Assembly (NCBI RefSeq): GCF_023380205.1
Contig: NZ_CP093361.1
Location: 1,116,001 to 1,180,000 of the forward strand
Length of the DNA stretch: 64,000 nucleotides
DNA from: Nicoliella spurrieriana
GTDB taxonomy: Bacteria; Bacillota; Bacilli; Lactobacillales; Lactobacillaceae
Direction of reading: 5' to 3'
This document shows positions 26,726 through 40,926 of the stretch, one piece after another. The position numbers and the translations under genes were made by a program. The notes under the pieces are model-generated. The model was not told the DNA's origin, did not search any database, and worked only from the letters and a program-made list of their open reading frames with translations. Each line of letters opens with the position of its first letter. The stretch's first letter is position 1.

Positions 26726-27604
26726 ATGGCTGCTAAAATTACTGCTGCTCAAGTTAAACAATTACGTGAAAAAACTAGTGTTGGAATGATGGATGCTAAG
26801 AAGGCACTTGTTGCTTCCGATGGTGACGAAAAGAAGGCTTTAGATTACCTTCGTGAAAAGGGAATTGCTAAGGCTGAAAAGAAGAGTGGTAACGTTGCTG
26901 CTAATGGATTAGCACAAATTGCTGTTGATGGTAATGTTGCTGCAATCGTTGAAGTTAACGCTGAAACTGATTTCGTTGCAACTAATGATGATTTTAAGAA
27001 GTTAGTTGATTTAATTGCTAACACGATTGCCGCTAACAAGCCTGCTAATATGGATGAAGCTTTAGCTCTTAGTACTCCAGAGGGTAGTATTAAAGAAAGT
27101 ATTATCCATACTACTCAAATTACTGGTGAAAAGGTTTCACTTCGTCGTTTCCAAGTATTTGAAAAGGACGACAATGGTCATTTCGGTGCTTATCTTCACA
27201 ATGGTGGTTTAATTGCTGCATTGGTTTTAATTGAAGGTAGTGATGATGCTACTGCTAAGCAAGTTGCAATGCATATTGCTGCTGCTAAGCCTGAATTCTT
27301 GGATAGAAACGACGTTCCTAAGGACCGTTTGGACCATGAACGTGAAGTGCTTAAGAAGGAAGCTTTAAACGAAGGTAAGCCAGAAAAGATCGTTGAAAAA
27401 ATGGTTGAAGGTCGTTTAAACAAGTTCCTTGCTGGAATTAGTTTAGCAGATCAAGAATTTGTTATGGACACTGACCAAACTGTTGGTAAATTTGTTGAAA
27501 GTAAGAATGCTCAATTAAAGGGCTTTGCTAGATACGAAGTTGGTGAAGGAATCGAAGTTGAAGAAACTAACTTCGCTGACGAAGTAAATAGTCAAATCAA
27601 ATAG
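26726..27604 (+). CDS. tsf: Translation elongation factor Ts
   Basis: A 292-residue EF-Ts. It recycles EF-Tu by releasing GDP. It begins [24 protein letters not shown], the typical UBA-like N-terminus, and has the core [13 protein letters not shown]. It is followed by a strong terminator. tuf is at 5.3 kb in the same window. Confidence 0.97.
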   Translation: MAAKITAAQVKQLREKTSVGMMDAKKALVASDGDEKKALDYLREKGIAKAEKKSGNVAANGLAQIAVDGNVAAIVEVNAETDFVATNDDFKKLVDLIANTIAANKPANMDEALALSTPEGSIKESIIHTTQITGEKVSLRRFQVFEKDDNGHFGAYLHNGGLIAALVLIEGSDDATAKQVAMHIAAAKPEFLDRNDVPKDRLDHEREVLKKEALNEGKPEKIVEKMVEGRLNKFLAGISLADQEFVMDTDQTVGKFVESKNAQLKGFARYEVGEGIEVEETNFADEVNSQIK

Positions 27605-27614
27605 TTAAAACAAT

Positions 27615-27644
27615 AAAAAGCGCACCTTAGGGGGCGCTTTTTTT
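27615..27644 (+). terminator. Intrinsic terminator of rpsB-tsf
   Basis: AAAAAGCGC (27615-27623) pairs with GCGCTTTTTTT (27634-27644). Confidence 0.9.
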
Positions 27645-27695
27645 GTGGAAAAAGTTATATTCGGTTTAAGAACGTTGATTGAAAGACTATATGCT

Positions 27696-27722
27696 CTATC
27701 ACAATTTTAAATATTATGATAG
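27696..27722. promoter_or_regulatory. Imperfect 27-bp dyad ahead of pyrH
   Basis: CTATCACAAT (27696-27705) mirrors ATTATGATAG (27713-27722), nine of ten paired, with a 7-base centre. It lies 34 bases ahead of the pyrH start and covers a possible -10 (TATGAT). It could be an operator or a leader hairpin. Confidence 0.35.
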
Positions 27723-28481
<759 letters not shown>

Positions 28482-28484
28482 TTA

Positions 28485-29048
28485 ATGGCTAATTCTAATG
28501 ATATTTTAAATAGTGCTAAGGATAAAATGAAAAAGGCTCAAGAAGCGCTTGAACGTGAATTATCAAGCATTCGAGCTGGTCGGGCTAATGCTAGTATTTT
28601 AAACCGAGTTAAGGTTAGTTATTATGGGAGCGTCGTTCCAGTTAACCAAGTGGCTTCTATTTCAGTACCTGAACCTCGAGTGATTATGGTCACTCCATAT
28701 GACAAGAGTTCTCTTGATGATATTGAAAAGGGAATTTTAGAGGCTGATTTAGGATTAAATCCAGCTAATGACGGAAACGTAATTAGATTGGTGATTCCAC
28801 AGTTAACTGAGGAAAGACGTCAAGAGCTTGCCAAGCAAGTTAAGGCCGTTGGTGAAGAAAGTAAGGTTGCCGTTCGAAACGTCCGTCGTGAAGCGATGGA
28901 TGCGGTTAAGAAGGGTAATAAGAATGATGACTTCACTGATGATGAAACCCATAATTTGGAAGATAAAGTCCAAAAAATTACCGATACTTCAATTAGTGGT
29001 GTGGAAAAAATTGTTAGTGATAAGGAAAAGGAAATTACTAACAATTAA
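28485..29048 (+). CDS. frr: Ribosome recycling factor
   Basis: A 187-residue RRF. It splits the post-termination ribosome with EF-G. Motifs: LSSIRAGRANASIL, YYGSVVPVNQVASISVPEPR, and LTEERRQELAKQVK with KVAVRNVRREAMD. It is normal length. pyrH precedes it by 3 bases and an unknown gene follows. Confidence 0.97.
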   Translation: MANSNDILNSAKDKMKKAQEALERELSSIRAGRANASILNRVKVSYYGSVVPVNQVASISVPEPRVIMVTPYDKSSLDDIEKGILEADLGLNPANDGNVIRLVIPQLTEERRQELAKQVKAVGEESKVAVRNVRREAMDAVKKGNKNDDFTDDETHNLEDKVQKITDTSISGVEKIVSDKEKEITNN

Positions 29049-29081
29049 TAATATTAATTAATTATAAAGGGGATATGCTTT

Positions 29082-29501
29082 ATGGCTGAAGATAGCGTAG
29101 AAATTACACCAGGAACTAAAGAATTTAATAACATGGTTTTTAAGTTAAACCAACCAATCGTAAATGGAAACACTGAATTTTTAAATTACGGTGGAAATGC
29201 ATTAGAAGCATTACAAGATGATATTTATGTAATGCCTGCATACGTTCAAGATGACTTTAACCTATTTATCGTTGTTTCTAAGTTGATTGCTGATGACTGG
29301 ATCATTGCCTTTTCTAAGGCAAAGATTGAAAATGGAAATGAAATCACTGACTTATCAGAACCAATTCCAACTGGAGAAGGGCTTAATATGCTTGGTGAAC
29401 GTGAAGCTGAAGAAGCTAATAAGCTATTACAGTACTTCAACACCTTAATCGAAAGCAACCGTGGTGAATGGAGACTAATTCAACGTCCCGAAGAAGACTA
29501 A
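29082..29501 (+). CDS. Acidic soluble protein of unknown function
   Basis: A 139-residue acidic protein with no membrane segment or signal peptide. It has alternating hydrophobic and polar stretches such as DDWIIAFSKAKIENGNEI and a helical C-terminal region EREAEEANKLLQYFNTLIES. I do not recognise the family. It lies between frr and uppS, where other Firmicutes have none, or other genes. Ribosome binding site AAAGGGG precedes the ATG at a normal distance, and a terminator-like hairpin follows. Confidence 0.7.
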   Translation: MAEDSVEITPGTKEFNNMVFKLNQPIVNGNTEFLNYGGNALEALQDDIYVMPAYVQDDFNLFIVVSKLIADDWIIAFSKAKIENGNEITDLSEPIPTGEGLNMLGEREAEEANKLLQYFNTLIESNRGEWRLIQRPEED

Positions 29502-29551
29502 TTAGGTTAGCTTAATTTGGTGGTTAATTTTAATTAAATAATGTATTATAT

Positions 29552-29584
29552 AAAGGATGGGGAGCTACTCATCCTTTATTTTAA
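29552..29584 (+). terminator. Intrinsic terminator ahead of uppS
   Basis: AAAGGATG (29552-29559) pairs with CATCCTTT (29570-29577) around a 10-base loop, followed by a T-rich stretch. Confidence 0.6.
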
Positions 29585-29606
29585 TTTTATAATGGAGTAG
29601 TTTTGA

Positions 29607-30371
29607 ATGTTTAGAAAAAAAGAAATTAATGATGAACAAACATTGGATCTAAGTCGCATTCCTAATCACGTTGCAATTATTATGGATGGTAATGGCCGGT
29701 GGGCGCAAAAACGTCATTTACCTAGAATTGCTGGGCATAAAAGGGGAATGGAGACAGTTAAGACAATCACTAAGGCTGCAAGTCAATTAGGTGTCAAAGT
29801 CTTAACCCTATATGCATTTTCGACTGAAAATTGGAAACGACCAGAACAAGAGGTTAACTATTTAATGAGCCTACCTGGTAAGTTCTTTAGCAATTTTGTT
29901 CCTGAATTAGTTGCAAATAATGTAAGCGTTAACGTCATGGGAGAATTGGATCAATTACCGGAAGAAACCCAAAAAGTGGTTTTAAAGGCAATTGACGATA
30001 CTGCTGATTGTGATGGGATGATTTTAAACTTTGCCCTAAATTATGGTTCCCGGCGTGAAATTATTCTAGCGACAAAGCAAATTGCAAATGAGGTGCAGAG
30101 TGGGAATCTAGCGACGGATGACATTGATAGTGCTGTCTTTTCGAACGCATTAATGACTAGTTCGCTTGGCGAAGATGCTGATCCAGACCTATTGATAAGA
30201 ACCAGTGGTGAGCAACGAATCTCTAACTTTTTACTATGGCAGATTGCATATAGTGAGTTATATTTTACTGATGAGCTATGGCCGGACTTTAAAGCTAGTT
30301 CTTTAAAAAGGGCCATTTTAACTTTCCAACACCGCGATCGTAGATTTGGCGGAATTAAACAAAATAAATAA
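29607..30371 (+). CDS. uppS: Undecaprenyl diphosphate synthase (isoprenyl transferase)
   Basis: A 254-residue cis-prenyltransferase. It makes the C55 lipid carrier for wall and teichoic acid synthesis. Signatures: VAIIMDGNGRWAQKR, STENWKRP and LLIRTSGEQRISNFLLWQ. It starts the uppS-cdsA-rseP-proS cluster that is conserved in Firmicutes. Confidence 0.97.
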   Translation: MFRKKEINDEQTLDLSRIPNHVAIIMDGNGRWAQKRHLPRIAGHKRGMETVKTITKAASQLGVKVLTLYAFSTENWKRPEQEVNYLMSLPGKFFSNFVPELVANNVSVNVMGELDQLPEETQKVVLKAIDDTADCDGMILNFALNYGSRREIILATKQIANEVQSGNLATDDIDSAVFSNALMTSSLGEDADPDLLIRTSGEQRISNFLLWQIAYSELYFTDELWPDFKASSLKRAILTFQHRDRRFGGIKQNK

Positions 30372-30381
30372 GGAGTTAATG

Positions 30382-31170
30382 ATGAAACAAAGAGTTATTA
30401 CTGCAGTAGTTGCACTATGTATTTTCATCCCATTGTTATTATTTGGGAACATTCCATTTGGTATTTTAACGCTTGTAATGGGAATGGTTGCAATTGGTGA
30501 AATTTTACTCATGAAGAAAATGATTATTATTTCACCGGAATCGATCATTACTTTTTTAGGAGGCTTATTTTTGATTGCTCCTCCTAGTCTATTTCAATCG
30601 CTACCCGGTTATTTAACACCTACATTTATTATTTACATATTTGTAATGTTGTTATTACTAAGAATGGTTTTTACCAAAAATCGCTTTAATTTTGATGACG
30701 TTGGGATTGCTACATTGGCAATGTTATATGTTGGAATCGGGTTTCATTATTTAATCGTAGCTCGTGCAACTGGAATTAACGTTGTACTCTACGCACTATT
30801 GATTGTATGGACTACTGATAGTGGGGCCTACATTTTTGGACGTAAATTTGGTAAACATAAATTAGCTCCCCACATTAGTCCAAATAAAACATGGGAAGGC
30901 TCAATTGGCGGTTCCTTATTAGCAACTGTGATTGGGACTTTAATCGTGATTTTATTCCCGCAACATTTTTACTCAATCGTACCGATGATCATTATTACAA
31001 TCATTGCATCAATTGGCGGTCAATTTGGTGATTTAGTAGAATCCGCATTAAAACGGCATTATGGAGTTAAAGATTCTGGAAAAATTTTGCCGGGACATGG
31101 TGGGATCTTAGATCGGTTTGATAGTTTATTATTTGTATTACCAATTTTACACTTATTCAATATTTTTTAA
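30382..31170 (+). CDS. cdsA: Phosphatidate cytidylyltransferase
   Basis: A 262-residue membrane enzyme with about eight hydrophobic segments. It makes CDP-diacylglycerol from CTP and phosphatidic acid for phospholipid synthesis. The CdsA signature near the end is present in ESALKRHYGVKDSGKILPGHGG and GILDRFDSLL, with SPNKTWEGSIGG before it. Two ATG codons are adjacent; I take the second (30382), since AAGGAG lies only 3 bases from the first and 6 from the second. It starts 10 bases after uppS. Confidence 0.93.
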   Translation: MKQRVITAVVALCIFIPLLLFGNIPFGILTLVMGMVAIGEILLMKKMIIISPESIITFLGGLFLIAPPSLFQSLPGYLTPTFIIYIFVMLLLLRMVFTKNRFNFDDVGIATLAMLYVGIGFHYLIVARATGINVVLYALLIVWTTDSGAYIFGRKFGKHKLAPHISPNKTWEGSIGGSLLATVIGTLIVILFPQHFYSIVPMIIITIIASIGGQFGDLVESALKRHYGVKDSGKILPGHGGILDRFDSLLFVLPILHLFNIF

Positions 31171-31185
31171 TGGAAGGGAGGAGCA

Positions 31186-34198
<3,013 letters not shown>

Positions 34199-34213
34199 AA
34201 TATTAATGAGAGG

Positions 34214-34240
34214 GGGCTGGTATTTAATCAGTCCTTTTTT
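34214..34240 (+). terminator. Terminator after proS
   Basis: GGGCTG (34214-34219) pairs with CAGTCC (34229-34234) including one G-U, followed by six T. The stem is short. Confidence 0.6.
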
Positions 34241-34267
34241 AATCATTCTAGGAAGGGGTATGGCCAA

Positions 34268-37200
34268 TTGAATAAACATGAACTCTTTTTAAAGCTTCTC
34301 AATCAATTAGACTTATCAGACCAGCAAAATGCTGAATGCTTTAAGAATGCTGAAATTATGCAGTTGCAAGTGCATAAAAAAGCGAAGGAGTGGCACTTTA
34401 AATTTCGCTTTAATGCGCAGTTGCCATTTAACGTTTTTAACGATTTCATTCATCGACTAATGACTACCTTTGAGCCCATTGCTAAGGTTAGTTTTGAAAT
34501 TAGTGTAAATCAACCGCAGTTGACAACATCCTTGGTTAATGAATATTGGGATTGGGTCGTTAACCATAGTGGATTAAATTCGATGATGGCTAAGCAGATT
34601 TGTGATGCTAGCTTACCATCAGTTGATGCTAACCGGGTGAATTTAGTTGCTGAAAATGAAATTGTCAAAGATTTTTTAGTCAATACAGCACTGGGGCGAA
34701 TTGAGGAGCAATATCAATCATGTGGATTCCCGGCATTTACAATTCATACGTTTGTTGATCAAAGTGAGACGCAGGCTAAAATTAAGGCGTTTAAGGATAA
34801 TAAAGCTCAAAATGATGCAGAAATTGCTAAAAAGGCTATTTCCGCAATTAAGCAAGCAAATGAAAAACGAGCTAATAATGCTAAGGGTGCTCCTAAGGCT
34901 AGTGGACCGGTTTTATTTGGAAAGTCCATTAGTACCGATGCGGAAATAACGAAGCTTATTGATATTAACCAAGAGGAACGCTCAGTCGTTTTGAATGGGT
35001 TTGTTTTTGATAAGGAAGTTCGCTCCCTACGTTCCGGACGTCAGCTGTTGATTTTTAAAATTACCGATTATAGTTCCTCAATCGTAGTTAAGAAGTTCTC
35101 CAGGAATGAGCAAGATGAAGCCCAATTTGAAGCAATTCAAAAGGGAACTTGGCTAAAATTACGAGGGAGTGTTCAAGAGGATAACTATACTCATGAATTG
35201 ACAATGAATGCTTTTGATATTAACACCACTACCCATGCCCAACGAAAAGACACTGCTGATGATAAACGGGTGGAGTTACATTTACACACTAACATGAGTC
35301 AAATGGATGCAATTGATGGGATTGATGCATTTGCAAAGCGTGCCAAGCAATGGGGACATCGAGCAATCGCGATCACTGATCATTCAGCGCTTCAGGGGTT
35401 TCCGGCTGCTTATAGTGCTGCTCAGGCGAATGACCTAAAAATGATTTATGGAGTCGAAGCGAACGTGGTCGACGATGGAATGGAAATTGGGTTTAACAAT
35501 GCCCATGAAGATTTAAAGAAAGCTACCTATGTTGTTTTTGATATTGAAACTACTGGTCTATCAGCGATTTATGATAAAATCATTGAAGTTTCTGCTGTTA
35601 AAATGGTTCATGATAATGTGGTGGATCAATTTGAAGAATTTATTGATCCTGGTTTTCGATTGAGTGAATTTACCAAAAATTTAACTTCAATTACCGATGA
35701 AATGGTCCATGGCTCCAAAAGTGAGGAGACCGTTTTAAAGTTATTCCGTGAATTTTGCGGTGATGCAATCGTTGTTGGCCATAATGTAACCTTTGATGTG
35801 GGCTTTATGAATGTTGGATATGAACGCTACGGGATGGCTAAAATTGCTAATCCAATTATTGATACGTTACCGTTAGCACGTTTTTTATACCCTAATTTAA
35901 AGAGTTATCGGTTAAATACCCTTGCCAAGAAATTCGATGTTAACCTAGAACACCATCACCGGGCGGTTTATGATGCTGAAAGTACCGGTCATTTAAACTA
36001 CCTCTTTTTAAAGCAAGCTGAAGATCAGTATGGAATTAAGTATCATGATCAACTGAATGAGCATATGACTGAGCACAATGCTTATAAGCATGCTCGACCA
36101 TTTCACGTTACTTTACTTGCACAGACCCAAGCAGGACTAAAGAATTTATTCAAATTAGTTTCACTATCAAACGTAAAGTACTTCTACCGGGTACCACGGA
36201 TTCCCCGAAGTCAACTAGTTAAATATCGGGAAGGCATCTTAGTGGGTTCGGCTTGTGCTTCCGGTGAAGTATTTACCGCAATGGTCCAAAAGGGAATTGA
36301 AGAAGCCCGTCAGAAGGCTAATTTCTATGATTACCTAGAGGTGCAACCACAAGCTAACTACCAACCCTTGATTGATTCGCAGTTTATTCATGATCGAAAC
36401 CACCTTCATGAAATCATTCAAAACATGGTGCAATTGGGAGCTGAAATGAATAAACCGGTCGTGGCCACTGGCGACGTTCACTATTTAGATCCACATGAGG
36501 CTATTTATCGTAAAATTTTAATCCATTCTCAGGGAGGGGCCAACCCACTCAGTAGACAAAAATTACCTGAAGTGCATTTTAGAACTACGGATGAAATGTT
36601 AGCTGATTTTAACTACCTAGGTGCGGATGTGGCCCATAAAATAGTAGTTGGTAATTCCAATCAAATTGCTGACATGATTGATGATGATATCAAGCCAGTT
36701 AAGGATAAGCTATATACGCCGCATATTGATGGTGCTGAAGATGAAATTAAGCATTTGACCTACTCAAAGGCGTTTGACTACTATGGCGATCCACTACCAG
36801 AACTAGTTAAAAATAGGGTTGATCGCGAATTGAAGAGTATTATTGGAAACGGATTCTCAGTAATTTATTTAATTGCCCAAAAACTAGTATTTAAGAGTAA
36901 TAAGGATGGTTATTTAGTTGGCTCGCGGGGGTCAGTTGGCTCTAGTTTGGTTGCAACGATGGCTGGAATTACTGAAGTCAATCCATTGCCACCTCACTAC
37001 CGGTGCCCAAAGTGTAAGTATTCTCATTTTTACACTAAGGGTGAGTATTCATCAGGATATGATTTACCACGGAAGGACTGCCCTAATTGTGGAACCGAGA
37101 TGATCGGAGATGGGCAAAACATCCCATTTGAAACCTTCTTAGGCTTTAAGGGGAACAAGGTCCCTGATATTGATTTGAACTTTTCCGGGGATTATCAACC

Positions 37201-38593
37201 AATTGCTCATAACTACATGAAGGTATTGTTCGGTGAACAAAACGTTTATCGGGCTGGAACGATTGGAACCGTTGCTGATAAAACCGCATATGGCTATGTT
37301 AAGGCTTATGAACGGGATACCGAACAAAATATTCGTTCTGCTGAGGTCGATCGTTTAGCTCAAGGTGATGTTGGGGTTAAGCGTACGACCGGTCAGCATC
37401 CGGCTGGAATTATCATCGTGCCTAGTGATATGGATATCTATGATTTTACGCCAATTCAATATCCAGCCAATGATCAAAATGCAGAATGGGAAACCACGCA
37501 TTTTGATTTCCATTCGATTCACGATAACATTTTAAAGATGGATATTTTAGGTCATGATGATCCGACCATGATCAGAACCTTGCAAGATTTATCGGGGATC
37601 GATCCACAAACGATTCCAATGGATGATCAAGGAGTCATGTCCATTTTTTCTGGAACTGATATTTTGGGAGTTACCCCTGAACAGATTCAATCTAAGACAG
37701 GGACGTTAGGGGTTCCTGAATTTGGGACTAAGTTCGTCCGGGGAATGTTGGAACAAACCCATCCTAAGAATTATTCACAACTATTACAAATTTCTGGATT
37801 ATCCCATGGAACCGACGTGTGGTTGGGCAATGCCGATGAAATTATTAAGGATGGGACTGCAACCATTGCCAATGTAATTGGTTGTCGTGATAATATCATG
37901 ACTGATTTGATCAATTGGGGACTGGATTCAGAAACGGCCTTTCAAATTATGGAATCAGTTAGAAAGGGTCGTGGAATCAAGGATGACTGGATGGCAGCAA
38001 TGCATAAAGTGAAGGTCCCTGATTGGTATATCGAATCATGTTTAAAAATTAAGTACATGTTTCCAAGGGCCCATGCTGCAGCATATGTTTTAATGGCACT
38101 ACGGGTAGCATATTTTAAGGTTTATTTTCCAATTGTTTACTATGCAGCCTACTTTTCAATTCGCGCCGATGATTTTGATGTGGTCGCAATGGCTAGTGGT
38201 AAAGAATCGGTCAAATCAGCAATGAAGGTCATTCAAGACCAGGGAAATGATGCCTCTGCAAAGGATAAGAATTTATTGACCGTCCTCGAATTAGCCAATG
38301 AGATGTTAGAACGTGGATTTGAATTTGAAATGATTGATTTGAATCGTTCGGATGCTAACAAGTGGTTAATTGAGGGGGATAAACTCCTAGCTCCATTTCG
38401 GGCAATTCCAGGATTAGGATTAAATGTTGCCAAACAAATCGTTGCTGCTCGTGAAGATAAGGCTTTTATTTCAAAGGAAGATCTGGCTAAACGTGGTAAG
38501 GTGTCTAAGAAAATAATTGATTTTATGGATGAAAATGGGGTCTTAAAGGGACTACCAGATGAGAATCAATTAAGCCTGTTTGATATGCTATGA
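34268..38593 (+). CDS. polC: DNA polymerase III alpha subunit, PolC type
   Basis: A 1441-residue PolC, the main Gram-positive replicative polymerase with built-in proofreading. An N-terminal OB-type region is followed by a PHP domain ([16 protein letters not shown] near residue 335) split by the 3'-5' exonuclease ([11 protein letters not shown] near residue 422). The polymerase core follows with a zinc motif around residue 912 (CPKCKYSHF and CPNCGTE), [24 protein letters not shown] and a helix-hairpin-helix end. TTG 34268 is the start behind GGAAGGGG; the ATG at 34261 is out of frame. It stands alone between proS and the rimP operon. Confidence 0.97.
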   Translation: MNKHELFLKLLNQLDLSDQQNAECFKNAEIMQLQVHKKAKEWHFKFRFNAQLPFNVFNDFIHRLMTTFEPIAKVSFEISVNQPQLTTSLVNEYWDWVVNHSGLNSMMAKQICDASLPSVDANRVNLVAENEIVKDFLVNTALGRIEEQYQSCGFPAFTIHTFVDQSETQAKIKAFKDNKAQNDAEIAKKAISAIKQANEKRANNAKGAPKASGPVLFGKSISTDAEITKLIDINQEERSVVLNGFVFDKEVRSLRSGRQLLIFKITDYSSSIVVKKFSRNEQDEAQFEAIQKGTWLKLRGSVQEDNYTHELTMNAFDINTTTHAQRKDTADDKRVELHLHTNMSQMDAIDGIDAFAKRAKQWGHRAIAITDHSALQGFPAAYSAAQANDLKMIYGVEANVVDDGMEIGFNNAHEDLKKATYVVFDIETTGLSAIYDKIIEVSAVKMVHDNVVDQFEEFIDPGFRLSEFTKNLTSITDEMVHGSKSEETVLKLFREFCGDAIVVGHNVTFDVGFMNVGYERYGMAKIANPIIDTLPLARFLYPNLKSYRLNTLAKKFDVNLEHHHRAVYDAESTGHLNYLFLKQAEDQYGIKYHDQLNEHMTEHNAYKHARPFHVTLLAQTQAGLKNLFKLVSLSNVKYFYRVPRIPRSQLVKYREGILVGSACASGEVFTAMVQKGIEEARQKANFYDYLEVQPQANYQPLIDSQFIHDRNHLHEIIQNMVQLGAEMNKPVVATGDVHYLDPHEAIYRKILIHSQGGANPLSRQKLPEVHFRTTDEMLADFNYLGADVAHKIVVGNSNQIADMIDDDIKPVKDKLYTPHIDGAEDEIKHLTYSKAFDYYGDPLPELVKNRVDRELKSIIGNGFSVIYLIAQKLVFKSNKDGYLVGSRGSVGSSLVATMAGITEVNPLPPHYRCPKCKYSHFYTKGEYSSGYDLPRKDCPNCGTEMIGDGQNIPFETFLGFKGNKVPDIDLNFSGDYQPIAHNYMKVLFGEQNVYRAGTIGTVADKTAYGYVKAYERDTEQNIRSAEVDRLAQGDVGVKRTTGQHPAGIIIVPSDMDIYDFTPIQYPANDQNAEWETTHFDFHSIHDNILKMDILGHDDPTMIRTLQDLSGIDPQTIPMDDQGVMSIFSGTDILGVTPEQIQSKTGTLGVPEFGTKFVRGMLEQTHPKNYSQLLQISGLSHGTDVWLGNADEIIKDGTATIANVIGCRDNIMTDLINWGLDSETAFQIMESVRKGRGIKDDWMAAMHKVKVPDWYIESCLKIKYMFPRAHAAAYVLMALRVAYFKVYFPIVYYAAYFSIRADDFDVVAMASGKESVKSAMKVIQDQGNDASAKDKNLLTVLELANEMLERGFEFEMIDLNRSDANKWLIEGDKLLAPFRAIPGLGLNVAKQIVAAREDKAFISKEDLAKRGKVSKKIIDFMDENGVLKGLPDENQLSLFDML

Positions 38594-38594
38594 T

Positions 38595-38623
38595 TTGAGT
38601 TTAATTGCTACTTATGATATATT
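38595..38623 (+). promoter_or_regulatory. Promoter of the rimP operon
   Basis: TTGAGT (38595-38600), 17 bases, TATATT (38618-38623), directly after the polC stop. A terminator hairpin lies between this promoter and rimP. Confidence 0.6.
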
Positions 38624-38651
38624 AATTGTAGTGATTAATACTCGTACAAGG

Positions 38652-38678
38652 GAGTGAGCAGGGATGCTCACTCTTTTT
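38652..38678 (+). terminator. Terminator of polC, or attenuator of the rimP operon
   Basis: GAGTGAGCA (38652-38660) pairs perfectly with TGCTCACTC (38665-38673), loop of 4, then TTTTT. Because it lies downstream of a good promoter, it could attenuate rimP-nusA-infB transcripts as well as end polC. Confidence 0.8.
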
Positions 38679-38708
38679 ATTGGATTTATTAGGAGGTATG
38701 CATAAAAA

Positions 38709-39185
38709 TTGAGTAACGTTCCCGAGATTGTGAAAGATGTCTTAACACCAATTCTAGATCAACATCAATTTGAACTGTTCGATGTTGAATACGTTAAAGA
38801 AAGCCAAAACTGGTATCTACGGGTTTATATTGATAAACCCGATGGAATTACGATTGAAGATTGTGCAATCATTAGCGATCAATTAGGTGAAAAATTAGAT
38901 GCTATGGATCCTGATCCAATCCCACAAGCTTATTATCTGGAGGTATCATCTCCAGGGGCAGAACGCCCATTAAGAAATGAAAAAGAGATTAAAGATGCAA
39001 TCGGTAGCTACATTAATGTTTCTTTGTATTACCCAATTAAGAAAAATAAGATATACCAAGGGACGTTAAAGGACGTTACCGCTGATAACAACTTAGTAAT
39101 TGAATATAATGACATGAGTGTATTTAGAGAGCTAGAAATTCCCTCAAAAGCAATTGCTAAGGTAAGACTTGCAATTAAGTTTTAG
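38709..39185 (+). CDS. rimP: Ribosome maturation factor RimP
   Basis: A 158-residue RimP. It helps mature the 30S subunit. It shows FELFDVEYVKESQNWYLRVYID and LEVSSPGAERPLR, both family marks, and an SH3-like C-terminal domain. The only usable start is TTG 38709, since TAA precedes it by 2 codons. AGGAGG (38691-38696) is 12 bases upstream, longer than the usual 5-9. The gene opens a conserved operon with nusA, ylxR, ylxQ, infB and rbfA. Confidence 0.92.
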   Translation: MSNVPEIVKDVLTPILDQHQFELFDVEYVKESQNWYLRVYIDKPDGITIEDCAIISDQLGEKLDAMDPDPIPQAYYLEVSSPGAERPLRNEKEIKDAIGSYINVSLYYPIKKNKIYQGTLKDVTADNNLVIEYNDMSVFRELEIPSKAIAKVRLAIKF

Positions 39186-39202
39186 TTCAAAGGAGAATTA
39201 TA

Positions 39203-40300
39203 ATGAGTAAAGAATTATTGGGTGCTTTTGATGCCTTAGAAAAAGAAAAAGGAATCAAAAAAGCAACGATTATTGATGCGTTAGAAGCCGCTTTGACTTC
39301 CGCTTACAAGCGTAATTATGGCCAATCACAAAATGTAGATGTAGAATTTGATGATAAGAAGGGTGACATTCATGTCTATGCCGTGAAAAAGATTGTTGAC
39401 GTGGTTGAGGATGCTCAAACTGAATATAGCATCAAGGATGCGCTACAAATTAGTCATGGTTACGAAGTGGGGGATGATATTAAAATCGAAGTCACCCCTA
39501 AAAATTTTGGTCGAATTGCTGCCCAAACTGCCAAACAAGTAATTATGCAACGGGTGCGTGAAGCTGAACGTGAAATGGTTTATGATCAGTTCAGTCAATA
39601 CCAGGATGAATTAATTATGGGTGAAGTGGAACGAGCTGATAATCGTTTCGTATACATTAACCTAGGTAAAGTCGAAGCCGTAATGCCACTTAGTAACCAA
39701 ATGCCAAATGAGGAGTATCGGCCTCAAGAAAAAATCAAGGTCTATGTGACTAAGGTAGAAAATGCTGCCAAGGGTCCTCAGGTATTTGTTAGTCGGACTG
39801 CACCAGGATTGTTGAAGCGGTTATTTGAACAAGAGGTTCCTGAAATTTACGATGGCACCGTTGAAATCGTTTCAATTGCTCGGGAAGCTGGCGATCGTTC
39901 TAAGGTTGCCGTTCGTTCTAACAATCCAGATATTGATCCTGTGGGAACTACCGTGGGACCTAAGGGGCAACGAGTTCAAACCATCGTCAATGAACTTGGT
40001 GGCGAAAATATGGATATCGTTGAATGGACTGATGATAAGGCTAAGTTTATCGCCAATGCACTGAACCCTTCTGAAGTGGTGGATGTTGTTTTTGATCCGG
40101 AAAATGAACAAGCATGTACCGTGATTGTACCGGACTATCAATTATCACTTGCAATTGGAAAACGAGGGCAAAATGCACGGTTAGCTGCAAAACTAACTGG
40201 CTTTAAGATTGATATTAAGGCGGAATCAGAAGCTGACGAAAACATTTATGAAAATAATGCTGCAGCTGAAGATCCTGACAATGACGAAAATGATGAATAA
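39203..40300 (+). CDS. nusA: Transcription termination/antitermination factor NusA
   Basis: A 365-residue NusA of the short Gram-positive type, which lacks the C-terminal acidic repeats of E. coli. It binds RNA polymerase and influences pausing and termination. N-terminal domain 1-125, S1 domain (QDELIMGEVERADNRFVYINLG) and two KH domains (DPVGTTVGPKGQRVQTIVNELGG and LAIGKRGQNARLAAKLTG) are visible. It ends in an acidic tail. Confidence 0.97.
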   Translation: MSKELLGAFDALEKEKGIKKATIIDALEAALTSAYKRNYGQSQNVDVEFDDKKGDIHVYAVKKIVDVVEDAQTEYSIKDALQISHGYEVGDDIKIEVTPKNFGRIAAQTAKQVIMQRVREAEREMVYDQFSQYQDELIMGEVERADNRFVYINLGKVEAVMPLSNQMPNEEYRPQEKIKVYVTKVENAAKGPQVFVSRTAPGLLKRLFEQEVPEIYDGTVEIVSIAREAGDRSKVAVRSNNPDIDPVGTTVGPKGQRVQTIVNELGGENMDIVEWTDDKAKFIANALNPSEVVDVVFDPENEQACTVIVPDYQLSLAIGKRGQNARLAAKLTGFKIDIKAESEADENIYENNAAAEDPDNDENDE

Positions 40301-40320
40301 CTAGGACTGGAGGGATACAA

Positions 40321-40617
40321 ATGCGACGGAGAAAAGTTCCAATGCGTAAGGACATTGTTACCGGCGAAATGGCACCTAAAAAGGAACTGATTAGGATTGT
40401 CCGCGATAAAGAAGGTAACGTCAGTATTGATAAAACTGGCAAAAAATCCGGTCGTGGTGCATACATCTCAATGGATGTAGAAATTGCTAAGCAGGCCAAA
40501 GCAAAGAAGACGTTTAATAAGGTCTTTGAAACTAATGTTGATGATCAATTTTACGATGATTTAATCGAATATACTGACCATGAACAAGCAAGAAAAAAAT
40601 TATTTGAAAATGAATAA
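40321..40617 (+). CDS. ylxR: YlxR/RnpM RNase P-modulating protein
   Basis: A 98-residue protein of the YlxR family (RnpM), a small RNA-binding protein that in Bacillus binds the RNase P RNA. It has RRRKVPMRKDIVTGEMAPKKELIRIVRD and KKSGRGAYISMDVE. Family members usually have Cys where this has Asp in RKDIVTGE. It lies between nusA and ylxQ. Its stop overlaps the ylxQ start by 8 bases. Confidence 0.92.
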   Translation: MRRRKVPMRKDIVTGEMAPKKELIRIVRDKEGNVSIDKTGKKSGRGAYISMDVEIAKQAKAKKTFNKVFETNVDDQFYDDLIEYTDHEQARKKLFENE

Positions 40618-40912
40618 TCAAAAGTATTTAAATCTAATTGGAATCGCTAAAAGAGCCGGCAAAGTAGTTACCGGCGAAGCAATTATTTTAAATGCAATTA
40701 GGAAACACCACGTTGCACTATTAATTATTGCAAGCGACACGGGACAGGCTACTACTAAAAAGTTTATTGACAAGGCGGGTTCTTATAATGTTACCTACCA
40801 TCACTTGATTACCAGACAGCAGTTAAGTGATGCGATTGGAGCGCCACGCACCATGATTGGGATCACTGACCGCGGCTTTGCCAAAAAACTAACTGAAATA
40901 AAAAATAATTAA
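40610..40912 (+). CDS. ylxQ: YlxQ L7Ae-like RNA-binding protein
   Basis: A 100-residue protein of the L7Ae/L30e fold. It has [18 protein letters not shown] and [20 protein letters not shown]. Family members bind kink-turn-type RNA, but the target of YlxQ is unknown. I start at ATG 40610, inside the end of ylxR, so it is probably translated by coupling; a longer start at 40580 adds ten residues without family support. infB follows in the same operon. Confidence 0.88.
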   Translation: MNNQKYLNLIGIAKRAGKVVTGEAIILNAIRKHHVALLIIASDTGQATTKKFIDKAGSYNVTYHHLITRQQLSDAIGAPRTMIGITDRGFAKKLTEIKNN

Positions 40913-40926
40913 AGGATAGTGATCAT

